Source: Acidobacteriaceae bacterium
Lineage (GTDB): Bacteria > Acidobacteriota > Terriglobia > Terriglobales > Acidobacteriaceae
Reading direction: 5' to 3'
DNA length: 32,894 bases
Assembly: GCA_027452125.1 (NCBI GenBank)
Contig: DAIDGZ010000095.1
Span: 1-32,894, forward strand
Shown here: piece after piece, positions 32,079-32,894 of the stretch
Position numbering within the stretch: position 1 is the first letter of the stretch
How the letters are laid out: every line of letters begins with the position of its first letter
Position numbers and translations under genes: made by a program
The notes under the pieces: generated by a model
What the model saw: only the letters and a program-made list of their open reading frames with translations
Told to the model about the DNA's origin: nothing
Database searches by the model: none

Positions 32079-32894
32079 TCAGGCGACAATTGTGCGCAGT
32101 TGGTCGATCTGCGCACCGATGCCGGGGCCTTTGGCAAAGCCATAGTCGTGGTACAGGGTGGAACACATGGGATCCGAGGCTTCGAGCTGCCTCCAGTCCG
32201 CCCAGAGTTGGTCATAGGCTTTGAGAGCAGCCCGAATGCGCGCCTTGTCATATTTTCCGGAGCGCTCGCCAACCATGCCCAGCATCAGCGCAGTCCAAGC
32301 CTCGGCGACGATGGCATGTTTGAATCGTCCGTAGATACAACTGGTGACTACGAAGTCAGAGGTGGCCTTATCCCGGAAGCGGATGGGCCGGGCGAGTTCT
32401 TCCATCTGGCTCCATAGCGCTACGCTGCTGCGCTTTTCGGCAATGCTGGCTTCTTCCAACCCCTTGTTGGCGAAGTCTGTCAGGTCCAGATGTCCCATCT
32501 TGTCGTCGCGATTCCACCAGAGATCGATGTGTGCGCCGAGTGTGGTGCATTGGCCACGGAGCACCGCCTGCGAAGATAGGAGGCATATTTGTCGCAGGCG
32601 GGTGGCGTCCTCGATATTCAGGCCAAGTGAGCGGGCATAGGCTGCGAAGATTTCTGGCTCGGTGCGCGAAGTGTCCCGGGCATATTCGTGCATGACATAG
32701 GTATTCATCTCTGGCCAGAACTGGTTCTTGATTGTGGGTCCATCCCAGCCGCCGCCCAATGACCAGGTCCACAGGCCGGCATAGAGCGGATGATTGACTA
32801 CATCACGCAACCCGCGCGGAGCGGTGGGATACATGAGCCACTCGTACTCCTCCCAGCCGTCAATGACGCCCTTGCCGATGTAGAACGGATAAGC
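32079..32894 (-). CDS. C-terminal part of a probable carbohydrate-active enzyme (partial)
   Basis: The frame is open to the right edge, so the first part of the gene lies outside; 271 residues are visible. Upstream of the first Met the frame continues with FYIGKGVIDGWEEYEWLMYP, so that Met is not the true start. Visible blocks are HPLYAGLWTWSLGGGWDGP, NQFWPEMNTYVMHEYARD and EPEIFAAYARSLGLN, followed by a helical C-terminus. The aromatic-rich segment with GGGW resembles the end of a (beta/alpha)8 glycoside hydrolase catalytic domain such as alpha-glucuronidase-like enzymes, but I cannot place it in a named GH family. Coding on the minus strand is otherwise normal. Confidence 0.7.
   Translation of the reverse strand, partial: AYPFYIGKGVIDGWEEYEWLMYPTAPRGLRDVVNHPLYAGLWTWSLGGGWDGPTIKNQFWPEMNTYVMHEYARDTSRTEPEIFAAYARSLGLNIEDATRLRQICLLSSQAVLRGQCTTLGAHIDLWWNRDDKMGHLDLTDFANKGLEEASIAEKRSSVALWSQMEELARPIRFRDKATSDFVVTSCIYGRFKHAIVAEAWTALMLGMVGERSGKYDKARIRAALKAYDQLWADWRQLEASDPMCSTLYHDYGFAKGPGIGAQIDQLRTIVA

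Overview
The window looks like chromosomal core and near-core sequence from a Gram-negative soil bacterium, most probably Acidobacteriota, class Terriglobia (relatives of Granulicella, Terriglobus, Edaphobacter or Acidobacterium). This is inferred from gene style: an acidobacterial-type secreted VWFA protein, a MoaD-MoaE fusion, a GH106 rhamnosidase, a DUF885 peptidase, a large Omp85/TamB pair and moderately high GC. No species marker gene is present, no insertion sequence, prophage or CRISPR array was found, and one weak tRNA-like remnant was noticed.

Layout. 47-1624 (+) is a PAS-GAF-HD-GYP c-di-GMP phosphodiesterase. 1638-8132 is a long minus-strand stretch. In transcription order it holds a fused molybdopterin synthase (moaX) overlapping a secreted VWFA protein, the radical SAM enzyme AmrS and a ThuA-like protein, then an Hfq-like Sm protein overlapping SuhB, then a 7Fe-type ferredoxin and recO. 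8456-10981 (+) is a Tat-type GH106 glycosidase. 11024-11938 (-) is an unrecognised protein and 12159-14588 (-) is Lon.

14973-24443 is the envelope-biogenesis core. An ECF sigma factor and a small soluble zinc anti-sigma (minus, overlapping) diverge from a tight three-gene operon (plus): an Omp85 protein with about seven POTRA repeats, a SurA-N chaperone without a PPIase domain, and TamB. The three genes overlap by 1 and 4 nt. A secreted triple-BON protein follows at 24607-25395, preceded by an ECF-like promoter motif. The sigma/anti-sigma pair may set the level of outer-membrane assembly factors, but the sequence does not prove this.

25488-32894 is mixed housekeeping and accessory content: an SDR, an acyltransferase-3 membrane protein, proC, an unrecognised secreted protein, a secreted DUF885 metallopeptidase, and the C-terminal part of a probable carbohydrate-active enzyme cut by the right edge. 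Several clear intrinsic terminators separate these units (after lon, proC, the 28616-29773 gene and ferredoxin, and between the SDR and acyltransferase genes).

Several starts are placed downstream of the longest open frame on ribosome-binding-site, signal-peptide or overlap evidence: ThuA, amrS, VWFA, GH106, the unknown at 11024, lon, Omp85, BON and SDR.
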